From contig JAFUAA010000033.1 in the NCBI GenBank assembly GCA_017460915.1, positions 1 to 42,340 on the forward strand: 42,340 nt of DNA, in the 5' to 3' direction. Below, piece by piece: positions 17,473 to 26,098 of this stretch. The notes beneath the pieces were generated by a model. The model made no database searches. It was not told where the DNA came from and worked only from the letters and a program-made list of their open reading frames with translations. The position numbers and the translations under genes were made by a program. The stretch is from Bacteroidales bacterium. GTDB taxonomy: Bacteria > Bacteroidota > Bacteroidia > Bacteroidales > F082. Position 1 is the stretch's first letter; each line of letters starts with the position of its first letter.

Positions 17473-18653
17473 TTAGTTCTGACGGACAGGGCGCACACTG
17501 AAGCCTTCGTCGCGGTTGAAGTCGTACATGCCGCAGTCGAGCGAGATGAAGTAGAGGCTCCACGCGTAGTTCGGGCGGCCGGTGTTGAGCGACCTCGACC
17601 AGTAGTTACCGCCGGAGTCTGGGTAGTGGAGCTCCGAGTCCCAGCGGCTGCCGGCGGCGGGCAGGAAGAGCGTCGCGCCGTTCTTCTTCGAGGTGAAGAG
17701 GCGGCCTTTTCCCGTCCATTCGTTGTCAGTGTATTCCAACAACTCCTTCCATTGGTCGTAGGAGGGCGTGCGCCAGCCGCTGCCCCAGTTGGCAGCAGCT
17801 GGGTCATCGCCTGTCTGCAAGGCCCGTCTGGTTGTCGGTGAAACCATTGTTGCCGTAGTCGCTCTTGTTGCAGCACTTGGTCAGCTTGTCGTATGCGCCG
17901 TTGGCATATTTGTACGAACTCCAAGGATAACTATTGTTAGACTGCGGTTTAGTCTCGCCCCATGCGTAGTAGTTGCCGTAGTCTTCTGGTTTGTCGGCAC
18001 CTATGTTGCAGGTGGCCCATAGCGTGCCGCTCGGCAGGCCGAGATCGACATACTCATGGCCTTCATAAATACCAGTAAATAAAAGCCGTATCTCTTCACC
18101 CTTTCTGTTGATTAAGCAATACTTATCATTTGCCGTTGCTCGCGCATAACCATCATCCGAAAAGTCTCCAATTTCCGAATACTTCAAGTGTCCAACAATT
18201 TCTCCATGCTTGTTCATCAAGGCGTATTTGTCGGCGAGTTCGACTATGGTAACATCACCCTCAAAGGGTTCGATTCTTTGGTAGATACAAGGGATGCACT
18301 CCTCATATCTTTCATTGATAAAGCCATACCAACTATGGTCATTATCACGTACCAATGCCAATTCTTTAGCTCCATAACCGCCATACTCTCCTATCTTATC
18401 ATATTTGACTTATTAGCTTCAATTTGTTTTTTTGTTCTTCAATCCTGTTATGCACAACAAACACCACAATCAAGGCAGCAGCAAGGACTACGATGATTTT
18501 CGAAAGCTTCGGTTTGGGCTTTGGCCTGTCACCAGAAGCCTCTTGTACAGTAGCTTCTTGGCCTGTTGCTTTTTGTTCCAAACTTCCACCACAATGGGTG
18601 CAAAACTGCATAGAGTCGTCAAACTCTTTTCCGCATTTCTTACAGTATTTCAT
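17473..18653 (-). pseudogene. Zinc-ribbon / WG-repeat / FISUMP-domain membrane protein, broken by two frameshifts
   Basis: Three consecutive frames join into one protein. Frame one (from ATG 18653) gives a zinc ribbon (YCKKCGKEFDDSMQFCTHCG) and a transmembrane helix (KIIVVLAAALIVVFVVH), and ends at TGA about 18399. Frame two (to about 17830) carries WG-like repeats (HSWYGFINERYEECIPCIYQ, KYALMNKHGEIVG) and the start of a FISUMP domain (EYVDLGLPSGTLWATCNIGA). Frame three (to 17473) completes it (ANWGSGWRTPSYDQWKELLE ... EGFSVRPVRQN). The junctions lie near 18400 and 17825. Functional forms of this architecture are surface/envelope proteins of unknown role. The gene is either decayed or the assembly has indels here. 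Confidence 0.85.
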
Positions 18654-18698
18654 AATGTATATAGGTATTAATCGTTGTCAGTATTATTATATTCATTT

Positions 18699-19776
18699 TC
18701 AGTGCTTTTCTTCAGAAGCAGGTATTTCCGCCAATCCCATGTTGATAAGAACAAGAACTACTATCCATACGAGAATGGTCAACAAAATGGGCACCAAAAA
18801 GATTTCGATACCAATATTAGTCAACGGAGAATCCCATAATCCATGAAGCGCGACAGGGATGATGAACAGGCGAAGAAACTTTCCATTGGCCAGCAAGCCC
18901 CAATCGATTCCGCCTGTTTGCTTGGCGGCAATAGTCAAAGCCGCTCCAGAAATGGCTGCCCAAGCCACATGGCCTCATGGGGCAAGGAAGCCTCTAATGA
19001 AAATGGTACCCATCATGCTTTCCCAACCTTCAATTCCAGAGAACATCACATAGCCAGCCGTATCAAAAGCCGCAAAGCCGGCACAACCGCTGCACCAATC
19101 AACAATCCAGCAAGGATATTGGCCTTCCCTATTTTCTTGATAAAGTAATAAACGATGACGGCTTTGCTCTCTTCTTCAACGAATCCAACGGTAAAAGCAC
19201 CGACATAATCCAACTGCTCAACATCGAAAATCGTGTACAACATGAGCGTTATCAAAAGGGAAGCGCAGCCACCAACCAGAAAGGTTTGAGCCACATCATA
19301 AAAACTCACATTTCGGAAAGCGTTCATCTCAATAAACAAAACCAACGTGGCCAAAGGTACGGTAAAAGCACCTACAGTCATCAATCCAGGAAGTGCCATA
19401 GGGTTACCGAAAGACACGATACAGACATACAGAAGCACGAAAGCCAAAGCAAACGCCAGAAACACCCTGCTATAAAGCCAAGGATGGGGCCAACTCTTCG
19501 AAAATATCCTGCGGTGCAGGAGTAGTGGTGCGTGTACCGCAAATGAAAATTTCCTTGGACTCCCCCCTCGAATGATTCTGCAACACATCGGAAAACAGCA
19601 CCCGCCAGTTCAAATCAACGGGTTTGTCGCTTCCGACATAGTTACCCAAATGGTTAACCCATCCTAAACCGGATTGGTTGGCAGTCGTTTTTTTCTGTTC
19701 CAAAAGGTTTTCCGCATTTTCCGCAGAACCTTGCGCCGTCTTCATTGGCTTGTCCACATTTTTCGCAATACTTCAT
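18699..19776 (-). pseudogene. Zinc-ribbon PrsW-family intramembrane metalloprotease, multiply disrupted
   Basis: Starting at ATG 19776, the zinc ribbon YCEKCGQANEDGARFCGKCG is followed by a frame change (about 19680), a linker (GWVNHLGNYVGSDKPVDLNW, IFICGTRTTTPAP), a second change (about 19480), the membrane domain with the PrsW motif FVEEESKAVIVYYFI and KANILAGLLIGAAV, a third change (about 19090), and then GFAAFDTAGYVMF. An in-frame TGA at the usual glycine in APGGHVAWAAI follows, and the final segment includes HGLWDS. PrsW enzymes are site-1 proteases that cleave anti-sigma factors; the motifs (E-E, F-D/E-x3-Y, H) are recognisable. At least three frameshifts and one nonsense codon make it non-functional as assembled. 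Confidence 0.88.
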
Positions 19777-19806
19777 AATAAACTCTATTTTTTAGCTATA
19801 GACGTA

Positions 19807-19814
19807 CAAAAATA
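19807..19814 (-). promoter_or_regulatory. -7 box upstream of the PrsW pseudogene
   Basis: TATTTTTG on the minus strand, 31 nt before ATG 19776, fits TAnnTTTG. Confidence 0.4.
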
Positions 19815-19947
19815 CGAAAACCTATCATTCGTCCCAATGATTTCATCAATTCTATGTACCATAGAACTCAAAAGTAACCAAAATTTATAATCTTTTAATG
19901 CTCTCATAGTCTTATTCATTTTGGGTCATTCTTTCATTCGATACGAC

Positions 19948-20079
19948 AAAAAACAGCGTGGAATCAATATCTTGCTTGAAGTCCGTGTTACCACGCCCAC
20001 CTATCTAACCAGTATTCCACGCCGTAACAAGTACGGCATTTGCGACTTGTCCTTGATGGATTGCCCCGCCAAAACGGGG
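19948..20079. other. GCGTGG motif copy 3 with hairpins in a 435-nt gap
   Basis: The gap between the PrsW pseudogene and the YafQ toxin holds AAAACAGCGTGGAATCAATA (from 19951). The inverted pair GCGTGGAAT (19956-19964) / ATTCCACGC (20014-20022) is followed by GCCGTA (20021-20026) / TACGGC (20032-20037) and CCCCG (20064-20068) / CGGGG (20075-20079). The 9-nt sequence CTTGATGGA occurs twice (20052-20060, 20081-20089). No gene is visible. It appears related to copies 1 and 2. Confidence 0.55.
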
Positions 20080-20211
20080 ACTTGATGGAACTTTTTGGGA
20101 TTCAAGGGCAGCAACAAGTGCTATCTGCTAATATGTAAGTCTCTGTTTGTCTTGTTCTTTCGGTTAATTCAGTTTTTGTTCAACTAATGGTTTTATGTAA
20201 TTCTTAAGGAT

Positions 20212-20493
20212 TCATTTCCCGTAAAGGTCTTCATGGGTACCGGTACGAAGAAGACGTATCAACTTTATCTTCTCAGCTTTTTCGTATATGAGAAGCCAGT
20301 CAGATTGCACGTGACATTCCATCGTCCCCTTGAAATCGCCTTTCAGCTTGTGCGGCTTGTACTCCTTCGGCAAAACGCCTTTATCTGCCAAGGTCTTGAT
20401 GACGACACGAAGGCTTCCCATGTCATACCCGCGTTTCACGCACCGTTCAACCTCTTTATCAAACCGTTTGGTAGTGACGATTTCGTATGTCAT
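20212..20493 (-). CDS. YafQ-family (RelE/ParE superfamily) toxin
   Basis: 93-residue predicted ribosome-dependent mRNA endonuclease. Family features are HKLKGDFKGTMECHVQSDWL in the centre and LLRTGTHEDLYGK at the C-terminus, where the histidine in GTH is the expected catalytic residue. Length is normal. It starts 4 nt inside the end of the antitoxin gene, the usual arrangement. The exact target codon preference cannot be read from the sequence. Confidence 0.93.
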   Translation of the reverse strand: MTYEIVTTKRFDKEVERCVKRGYDMGSLRVVIKTLADKGVLPKEYKPHKLKGDFKGTMECHVQSDWLLIYEKAEKIKLIRLLRTGTHEDLYGK

Positions 20494-20720
20494 ATTCCTA
20501 GTTTTTCAAAGAGTTCCTCAACCGAGGCATAGTGTGTCACATTCTTACCCTCTCTTGCCTCTTTAATGGTATCGAGCGTTATTTGATAGTTGCTCCTGCG
20601 TCTGCGCTTCGGTTTCACGCTTTTACTGACCTTCACGTCTGACGGAACGGTCTTGAGAAAAGCGTTGAGATTGGCAGCGAAAGGGCTTTTACTATCGAAT
20701 GTAAGTGTTACTGTTTCCAT
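20490..20720 (-). CDS. Antitoxin partner of the YafQ-like toxin
   Basis: 76 residues. The N-terminal part (VTLTFDSKSPFAANLNAFLK) is followed by a basic segment (KPKRRRRS) and a C-terminal helix with THYASVEELFEKLGI, which probably wraps the toxin. It resembles small Bacteroidota antitoxins paired with YafQ toxins, but no canonical RHH or AbrB signature is clear. Its position upstream with a 4-nt overlap supports the antitoxin role. A -7 box lies 24 nt upstream, and antitoxin binding there would give autorepression (inference). Confidence 0.85.
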   Translation of the reverse strand: METVTLTFDSKSPFAANLNAFLKTVPSDVKVSKSVKPKRRRRSNYQITLDTIKEAREGKNVTHYASVEELFEKLGI

Positions 20721-20744
20721 TTTATACGTCTTTTATTCCGCCCG

Positions 20745-20752
20745 CAAATATA
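20745..20752 (-). promoter_or_regulatory. -7 box for the antitoxin-toxin operon
   Basis: TATATTTG on the minus strand fits TAnnTTTG, 24 nt before the antitoxin ATG. It shares the short intergenic space with the divergent cysS promoter. Confidence 0.5.
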
Positions 20753-20801
20753 AACATTTTTCCTAAATCAAGGGTTTTTCCGTTGCTATCGCTTTATTTT
20801 G

Positions 20802-20809
20802 TACTTTTG
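20802..20809 (+). promoter_or_regulatory. -7 box for cysS
   Basis: TACTTTTG fits TAnnTTTG, 26 nt upstream of the cysS ATG. Confidence 0.55.
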
Positions 20810-20835
20810 CACCAAATATCAAAACACCTATTACG

Positions 20836-22326
20836 ATGAACGGCACCTTATATATTTACAACAGCCTCTCGCGCTGCAAGCAACCTTTCAAGCCGCTGAA
20901 CGCCCCGCATGTGGGTATGTATGTCTGCGGCCCGACCGTCTATGGCGACGCCCACCTGGGCCACGCCCGACCAGCCATCACTTTTGACCTGGTCTTCAGA
21001 TATTTGCAACATCTCGGCTACAAAGTCCGTTATGTGCGCAACATCACCGATGTGGGTCACTTGGAGCACGACGCCGACGAAGGCGAGGACAAAATCGCCA
21101 AGAAAGCCCGCCTCGAAAACCTCGAACCGATGGAGGTGGCGCAATACTACACCAACCGCTACCACACCGCGATGGACAAACTGAATGTGCTGCGCCCGTC
21201 CATCGAGCCGCACGCCTCAGGACACATCATCGAACAAATCGCGATGGTGCAGAAAATTCTCGACCATGGCTATGCCTACGTGGAGAACGGCTCGGTGTAT
21301 TTCGACATCGAGAAATACAACCACGAGCACCCTTACGGCATCCTCTCGGGACGCAACTTCGAGGAGATGCTCAACACCACGCGCGAGCTGAGCGGACAAG
21401 AGGAGAAGCACAACCCCGTTGATTTCGCCTTGTGGAAAAAGGCCGAGCCCAAGCACATCATGCGTTGGCCTTCGCCTTGGAGCGACGGTTTCCCGGGCTG
21501 GCACATGGAATGCTCGGCCATGGGCTGCAAATACCTCGGCGAGACCTTCGACATCCACGGTGGCGGCATGGACCTCATGTTCCCCCACCACGAGTCGGAA
21601 ATCGCGCAAAGCGTGGCGGCCAACGGCAAGCAACCCGTCGTGTATTGGATGCACAACAACATGATCACCATCGGCGGACAGAAGATGGGCAAGTCGCTGG
21701 GCAACTTCATCACCATCGACGAGTTCTTCAACGGCAGCCACATCAACGCCAAGGGCGAGGAGATGATTGCGCAGCCCTATAGCCCAATGACCATCCGTTT
21801 CTTCATCCTGCAAGCCCACTACCGCAGCACCTTGGACTTCTCGAACGAAGCCCTGCAAGCCGCCGAGAAGGGCTACAACCGCCTGATGGAAGCCGTGAAA
21901 GCCGCCAAGGGCATCACTTCGACCGAAGGCGCGGAAAGCATTGACCTCCAAAAGATTGTCGATGCCTGCTACGATGCCATGAACGACGACTTCAACTCGC
22001 CCATCGTCATCGCCAACCTCTTCGAGGCCGTGCGCATCGTCAACACCATCAAGGACGGCAAACTGAAAATCAACGCCGAAGAATTGGCTTTGCTCAACAA
22101 GCTGTTCCAAGATTTCGTCTTCGACATCCTCGGATTGGTGGAAAGCGGTGCCGAAGGTGGCAACGGCGAATTGGTGGAAGGCCTGATGCAGACCATCATC
22201 GACATCCGCAAGCAAGCCCGCGCCAACAAGGACTGGGCCACGAGCGACCTCATCCGTGATGAGCTGACCAAGTACGACATTATTCTCAAGGATGGGAAAG
22301 AAGGTACCTCTTGGAGCAGGAAATAA
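20836..22326 (+). CDS. cysS: Cysteinyl-tRNA synthetase
   Basis: A 496-residue class I aminoacyl-tRNA synthetase that charges tRNA-Cys. The HIGH motif appears as HLGH (residues 40-43), directly after the zinc-binding CGPTVYGDA block, and the KMSKS motif as KMGKS (283-287). The other zinc ligands are in WHMECSAMG and the following [14 protein letters not shown] region. The C-terminal DALR-type helical region (about 350-490) is intact. The length is typical. It is monocistronic and converges on the propeller gene with a shared terminator hairpin. Confidence 0.97.
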   Translation: MNGTLYIYNSLSRCKQPFKPLNAPHVGMYVCGPTVYGDAHLGHARPAITFDLVFRYLQHLGYKVRYVRNITDVGHLEHDADEGEDKIAKKARLENLEPMEVAQYYTNRYHTAMDKLNVLRPSIEPHASGHIIEQIAMVQKILDHGYAYVENGSVYFDIEKYNHEHPYGILSGRNFEEMLNTTRELSGQEEKHNPVDFALWKKAEPKHIMRWPSPWSDGFPGWHMECSAMGCKYLGETFDIHGGGMDLMFPHHESEIAQSVAANGKQPVVYWMHNNMITIGGQKMGKSLGNFITIDEFFNGSHINAKGEEMIAQPYSPMTIRFFILQAHYRSTLDFSNEALQAAEKGYNRLMEAVKAAKGITSTEGAESIDLQKIVDACYDAMNDDFNSPIVIANLFEAVRIVNTIKDGKLKINAEELALLNKLFQDFVFDILGLVESGAEGGNGELVEGLMQTIIDIRKQARANKDWATSDLIRDELTKYDIILKDGKEGTSWSRK

Positions 22327-22344
22327 AGTCTCACAAACAAAGTA

Positions 22345-24081
22345 TTAATCAAACAAAACCAAATAATGGTTTTGTTTGTCATAATAAAAACCTACAGCAT
22401 AGACTTTGTTTTTTACCATACATAATCCAGTAATTTCCAACGGATATTCATCAATCGTATTCGGAACAAGGATTGTGTCTTTCAAGGCTCCGTTCACATC
22501 AAATGTCTTCCTAAAATAGCAACCATCCTCGATCGACAATGTATAAATGCTCTTTGAATCCATCATGACATCAACAATCACATCCTGAAAGCAGCCTTGA
22601 AACTGGTAAAAATATTCATCCTTACCATATGACAGACTGTCAATCATGATATTATTAGCAGAAGCCTTAAACACTTCAATGGTTGACCTTGGTTTGTCCA
22701 TATCGTTATAATCATATATCAGCAAGGTACCTGACGTGCCATCGGTTACCACTATTAAATTTCCATGGCCTGTTATCTTTGGATTGTCATACACATAGCC
22801 AAGGTGCAAGTCTCTATGAATCTGTCCCAATTGTCCTAAACGTCCAACAGGTTTTTTATGTACATCATAAACCACGAATAAAGGTGTTTCCTCATAAAAG
22901 CTGTCCTCAAAAGGATTTTGAATCCCATCGGATAAACTAAAATATGGGTAGCCTTTAAATGATGCGAAAAACAACATATCAGATTCCTCTGAATAATAAA
23001 AGCTTTCATGACCTATGTATGAGCTGCTGTCCAGGCTTCCAAACAGTTCCAACGGGAAAAACTCTCTTTCTTTTTCGTTATGAATGTTCTGGAAAATAAT
23101 GGCAGGGGTGTTGTAGTATGCCATATCATTCCCTTCTTCGTATTTAAGATTGGGCAGAGAGACGGAGAACGCCAGCGTATCCCTATTGATCATAAAGCCC
23201 GTAAGGCACATGGCAAGAGCCATGTTATTGTCTCGCAACTTAAAATACTTTTCATGCTCAATGGAGACGAAAGACAATTCTTCACTTTCATTCGGTGCGA
23301 ATCTTCCTACAAACGAAAGATTGTCAGCTTTTTCGGTTAACGAGTACAGATAAATGCTGTTGTCCAATTCGTCGGCAAATGAGAGATAGCCCTTGCTTAT
23401 CTTGGGGAAAGTGATGCTTGACACAAGAGCGTTGCTATCGGAAGGCACCGCCATCTTGCTAAAGATTTCGGCTTGTTCAAAATCACTGCCTTCACAATTT
23501 GAAGCGGCAGGCTGGAACGAAATGATTCCCTCCCACAATTCTCCATAGTAAGGCATCGGTTCGGCATGTCGAATCAGAGCGTCAGCGAACTCGCCGTTGA
23601 TGCCACCGTAATCACCACCCGTAAGCAAACGCCCTGTTTTTCTGTCAATTTTCATAATGAAAGGCACACGTGGTTCATCTGTTCTGAATGCGAGAAACGA
23701 CTTAAATGACAATTCGGTGTCATATATCACCTCATCAAAATCGAATTTATTTGCCACATATTTTCTTGCTGCCTGTTCGTTAGGAGAGGATGCTATCATA
23801 ACCATAGGGTTGTCTGGTTTGCGCATATAAAGCAATTCCTGAACGACATTGATTTCTGCTTCGCAACGCGGGCAGAACATCAACGGGCAGAGAACGACAT
23901 AAACCGTGTCGTTTTCGTTAGATATTCCCGAGAAATATTCTCTAAGGAGATTTTCAGTGCCTCTAATCTGCGCAACTCTGTGATATGCATCGGCGTTTGC
24001 CAACTCATTGAGATTCATTTGCGCTTCAACTACATCCAGCAGCGCGAACAACGACAGCAACAAAAGCAATGTTTTTTTCAT
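22345..24081 (-). CDS. Exported protein with thioredoxin-like N-terminus and propeller-like C-terminus
   Basis: 578 residues. The signal peptide MKKTLLLLLSLFALLDVVEA is followed by a domain (about 40-175) with VYVVLCPLMFCPRCEAEINV, in which a CPRC pair sits where thioredoxin-fold proteins carry a redox CxxC, and VPFIMKIDRKTGRLL typical of the TlpA-like core. The remaining about 370 residues contain repeated beta-strand units (e.g. GHGNLIVVTDGTSGTLLIYD) consistent with a six-bladed beta-propeller (BF-type). It probably acts in the periplasm or on the surface in redox or binding functions. The gene for a small secreted cysteine protein lies 112 nt upstream on the same strand. Confidence 0.75.
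   Translation of the reverse strand: MKKTLLLLLSLFALLDVVEAQMNLNELANADAYHRVAQIRGTENLLREYFSGISNENDTVYVVLCPLMFCPRCEAEINVVQELLYMRKPDNPMVMIASSPNEQAARKYVANKFDFDEVIYDTELSFKSFLAFRTDEPRVPFIMKIDRKTGRLLTGGDYGGINGEFADALIRHAEPMPYYGELWEGIISFQPAASNCEGSDFEQAEIFSKMAVPSDSNALVSSITFPKISKGYLSFADELDNSIYLYSLTEKADNLSFVGRFAPNESEELSFVSIEHEKYFKLRDNNMALAMCLTGFMINRDTLAFSVSLPNLKYEEGNDMAYYNTPAIIFQNIHNEKEREFFPLELFGSLDSSSYIGHESFYYSEESDMLFFASFKGYPYFSLSDGIQNPFEDSFYEETPLFVVYDVHKKPVGRLGQLGQIHRDLHLGYVYDNPKITGHGNLIVVTDGTSGTLLIYDYNDMDKPRSTIEVFKASANNIMIDSLSYGKDEYFYQFQGCFQDVIVDVMMDSKSIYTLSIEDGCYFRKTFDVNGALKDTILVPNTIDEYPLEITGLCMVKNKVYAVGFYYDKQNHYLVLFD
22350..22378. terminator. Bidirectional terminator hairpin inside the end of the propeller gene
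   Basis: CAAACAAAACCA (22350-22361) and TGGTTTTGTTTG (22367-22378) form a perfect 12-bp stem with loop AATAA. It lies between the convergent cysS and propeller genes and overlaps the last codons of the latter. On the plus strand it is followed by a mixed AT-rich stretch, and on the minus strand by ATTAATACTTTG. Confidence 0.7.
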
Positions 24082-24120
24082 AAGGAATGAACTTAATTCT
24101 GTTAATCGTTTTATCTACGA

Positions 24121-24152
24121 AAAGGTTGTCCACAATTATTTGCGGACAACCT
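24121..24152 (-). terminator. Hairpin between the small cysteine protein gene and the propeller gene (attenuator)
   Basis: AAGGTTGTCC (24121-24130) pairs with GGACAACCTT (24143-24152) around a 12-nt loop. On the minus strand it is followed by TTCGTAGATAAAACG, so it is a partial terminator. It could lower downstream expression relative to the first gene. Confidence 0.65.
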
Positions 24153-24192
24153 TGATTCAGATCCACATATTTTTAGTCTCAAATTCTTGTCA

Positions 24193-24507
24193 TTACATTC
24201 TTATACTTCCGTCTTCGAAATTGACTTTATCAATTTCTACAATGATAGTGTTCTCGCCATCAGAAACGGTTGCCGTCCCTTTTTCGGTATTCGTTGTAAT
24301 TTCCTTGCACACGAGAGCGCAATGACCTTTACATGGTCTAAACAGCCCGGCTTTTTCACCATAGTATTTGATGGTGCCTCCAGATTCTTTTTGCACCTCA
24401 TTACTTGAGCCTTCTCTCTTTTCAACAGGATTTGCTCCGTTGGCAAATGCTGTAGTTGACATGAACACAGCTAATAATGCTGCGATTACAATTCTTTTAG
24501 TTTTCAT
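24193..24507 (-). CDS. Small exported protein with a C-x3-C-x3-C motif
   Basis: 104 residues. The signal peptide MKTKRIVIAALLAVFMSTTA has a cleavage site near AFANG. The mature part (about 80 residues) contains the cysteine cluster RPCKGHCALVCKE, then short beta-strand-like stretches (TATVSDGENTIIVEI). No known family is recognised. Its position before the thioredoxin-like/propeller gene, with the same orientation and an attenuator between, suggests it is a substrate or partner (inference). Confidence 0.75.
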   Translation of the reverse strand: MKTKRIVIAALLAVFMSTTAFANGANPVEKREGSSNEVQKESGGTIKYYGEKAGLFRPCKGHCALVCKEITTNTEKGTATVSDGENTIIVEIDKVNFEDGSIRM

Positions 24508-24593
24508 TTTTAATTCGTTTTTAAAAGTTTATAATTAAATGTACCTTCCCATCTACAGCTCTTATGCATTGTGGCTTCATGGGAAATTTTGTG

Positions 24594-24601
24594 CAAAAAT
24601 A
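24594..24601 (-). promoter_or_regulatory. -7 box for the small cysteine protein gene
   Basis: TATTTTTG on the minus strand, 87 nt upstream of the ATG at 24507. The leader contains a TCCCAT/ATGGGA inverted repeat. The rest of the 464-nt gap up to 24971 is AT-rich and shows no gene. Confidence 0.5.
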
Positions 24602-24890
24602 ATACTTTATTTAAGAAAATTACCCTTTTTAAGCATATTCTCAATAATATCGACTATTTTTTATCTAAAAACGGCCATAAAATATAATTAAAGCATAATT
24701 CAAGCCGATAATTGGTGTTTATAATTCATCAAAACGTTGTTATTCTGTCAACATTCAAAAACGCTCGAGCAGGCGTCGCTTGACTATGGGAGGCTAAAAG
24801 CAGTCTTTTCGACTAGCTATGGAACTCGATTTACAATGCCATATCGAAAATAAATATAAACTATTTTCTCCTCCATATGGCAAGATTCCG

Positions 24891-24898
24891 TACTTTTG
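24891..24898 (+). promoter_or_regulatory. -7 box for the patatin gene
   Basis: TACTTTTG fits TAnnTTTG, 73 nt upstream of the patatin ATG. An approximate TTTT stretch lies at the -33 position. Confidence 0.6.
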
Positions 24899-24971
24899 CC
24901 CCAAATAAACAAACGCTTTCTAAAGGAAGGCTCCATTTGGACAAAGGAATAATCCATAAAACCAGAATATT

Positions 24972-26054
24972 ATGAACAACCGCAACAACAACGACACAAA
25001 CAAGTATCATTTCAAGAACCTCGTCTTCGAAGGCGGCGGTGTGAAAGGCATTGCCTATGTGGGCGCTCTTGATATACTTGACCAAGAAGGCATCCTCAAA
25101 GACATTGAGCGCGTTGCGGGCACTTCGGCAGGCGCCATGGTGGCAGTCCTCGTCGGCTTGGGGTATTCCCCAAAAGAATTGGGAGAAGTCCTTTGGAGCA
25201 TCAAATTCAAGAATTTCTTGGACAGCGACTGGGGTGTCGTACGCAACACAAAACGTCTTCTCGAAGATTACGGCTGGTATAAAGGCGACTTTTTCCGCGA
25301 CCTCATGGCAGGCTACATCGAGAAGAAGACTGGCGACGGGGAGATTACTTTTGCGCAACTGAAAACGATGAGAGACTCGGGGAAGCCATTCCGCGACATT
25401 CACCTGATAGGCGCCGACCTAACCACCGGTTTGTCAGTCGTGTTCAATTCCGAGCATACCCCCAACGTTAAGGTTGCCGACGCTGCCCGTATCTCCATGT
25501 CCATCCCGTTGTTTTTCGCTGCCGTCAAAGGTGTCGAAAACGACAAACACATTTATGTCGACGGTGGATTGCTGGACAACTACGCCATCAAGGCTTTTGA
25601 CCGGGTAAACTACGTCTCCGACAAAAAGAACATCAGATGGACTGAGTATTACGAAAAAAACAACAAAAAGCTAATCGAGATCATAGAGAAAAAGAAGGGC
25701 AAGGAAACAGTCAACGAGTTTATCTACAACAAGGAGACTTTAGGATTTAGGTTGGACTCAGAGGAAGAAATCGCATTATACCTTGACCCCTCAGCCTCGG
25801 CACCGACCAAAGAGATCAAAAGCTTCTTCACCTATACCAAAGCACTAGTCACCACGCTCATCGACTTCCAAAACAACGTGCATCTGCATAGCGACGACTG
25901 GCAACGTACCGTTTATATCGATTCGCAAGGCGTGAATTCCATCGATTTCAACCTCTCCGATGCGAAGAAAATAAGTCTGGTCCAAGCTGGAGCCAATTTC
26001 ACAGAATCCTACTTGGAGTGGTACAATAACGAAGAAGAGAAAGCCAACAAGTAA
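24972..26054 (+). CDS. Patatin-like phospholipase
   Basis: A 360-residue predicted serine lipid acyl hydrolase (phospholipase A-like). The oxyanion loop GGGVKGIAYVG (residues 21-31), the nucleophile elbow GTSAGAM (Ser52) and the aspartate of DGGLLDNY (Asp197) complete the Ser-Asp dyad. No signal peptide is visible, so it is probably cytoplasmic, perhaps membrane-associated. The C-terminal about 130 residues are charged and variable. The gene is followed 44 nt later by an outer-membrane PagL-like protein on the same strand, suggesting a two-gene operon for lipid remodelling. Confidence 0.93.
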   Translation: MNNRNNNDTNKYHFKNLVFEGGGVKGIAYVGALDILDQEGILKDIERVAGTSAGAMVAVLVGLGYSPKELGEVLWSIKFKNFLDSDWGVVRNTKRLLEDYGWYKGDFFRDLMAGYIEKKTGDGEITFAQLKTMRDSGKPFRDIHLIGADLTTGLSVVFNSEHTPNVKVADAARISMSIPLFFAAVKGVENDKHIYVDGGLLDNYAIKAFDRVNYVSDKKNIRWTEYYEKNNKKLIEIIEKKKGKETVNEFIYNKETLGFRLDSEEEIALYLDPSASAPTKEIKSFFTYTKALVTTLIDFQNNVHLHSDDWQRTVYIDSQGVNSIDFNLSDAKKISLVQAGANFTESYLEWYNNEEEKANK

Positions 26055-26098
26055 CAGCCAAGCAAAGGACACAACAAACAATTGTTAACCAAATCTTT

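Noticed and set aside
17098-17841. 247-codon frame across the kbl upstream region and FISUMP 3' end
   Set aside because: Composed of repeats and of antisense to the FISUMP region; Arg/Ala/Val-rich.
21217-22215. 332-codon open frame opposite cysS
   Set aside because: Antisense to cysS with no family features.
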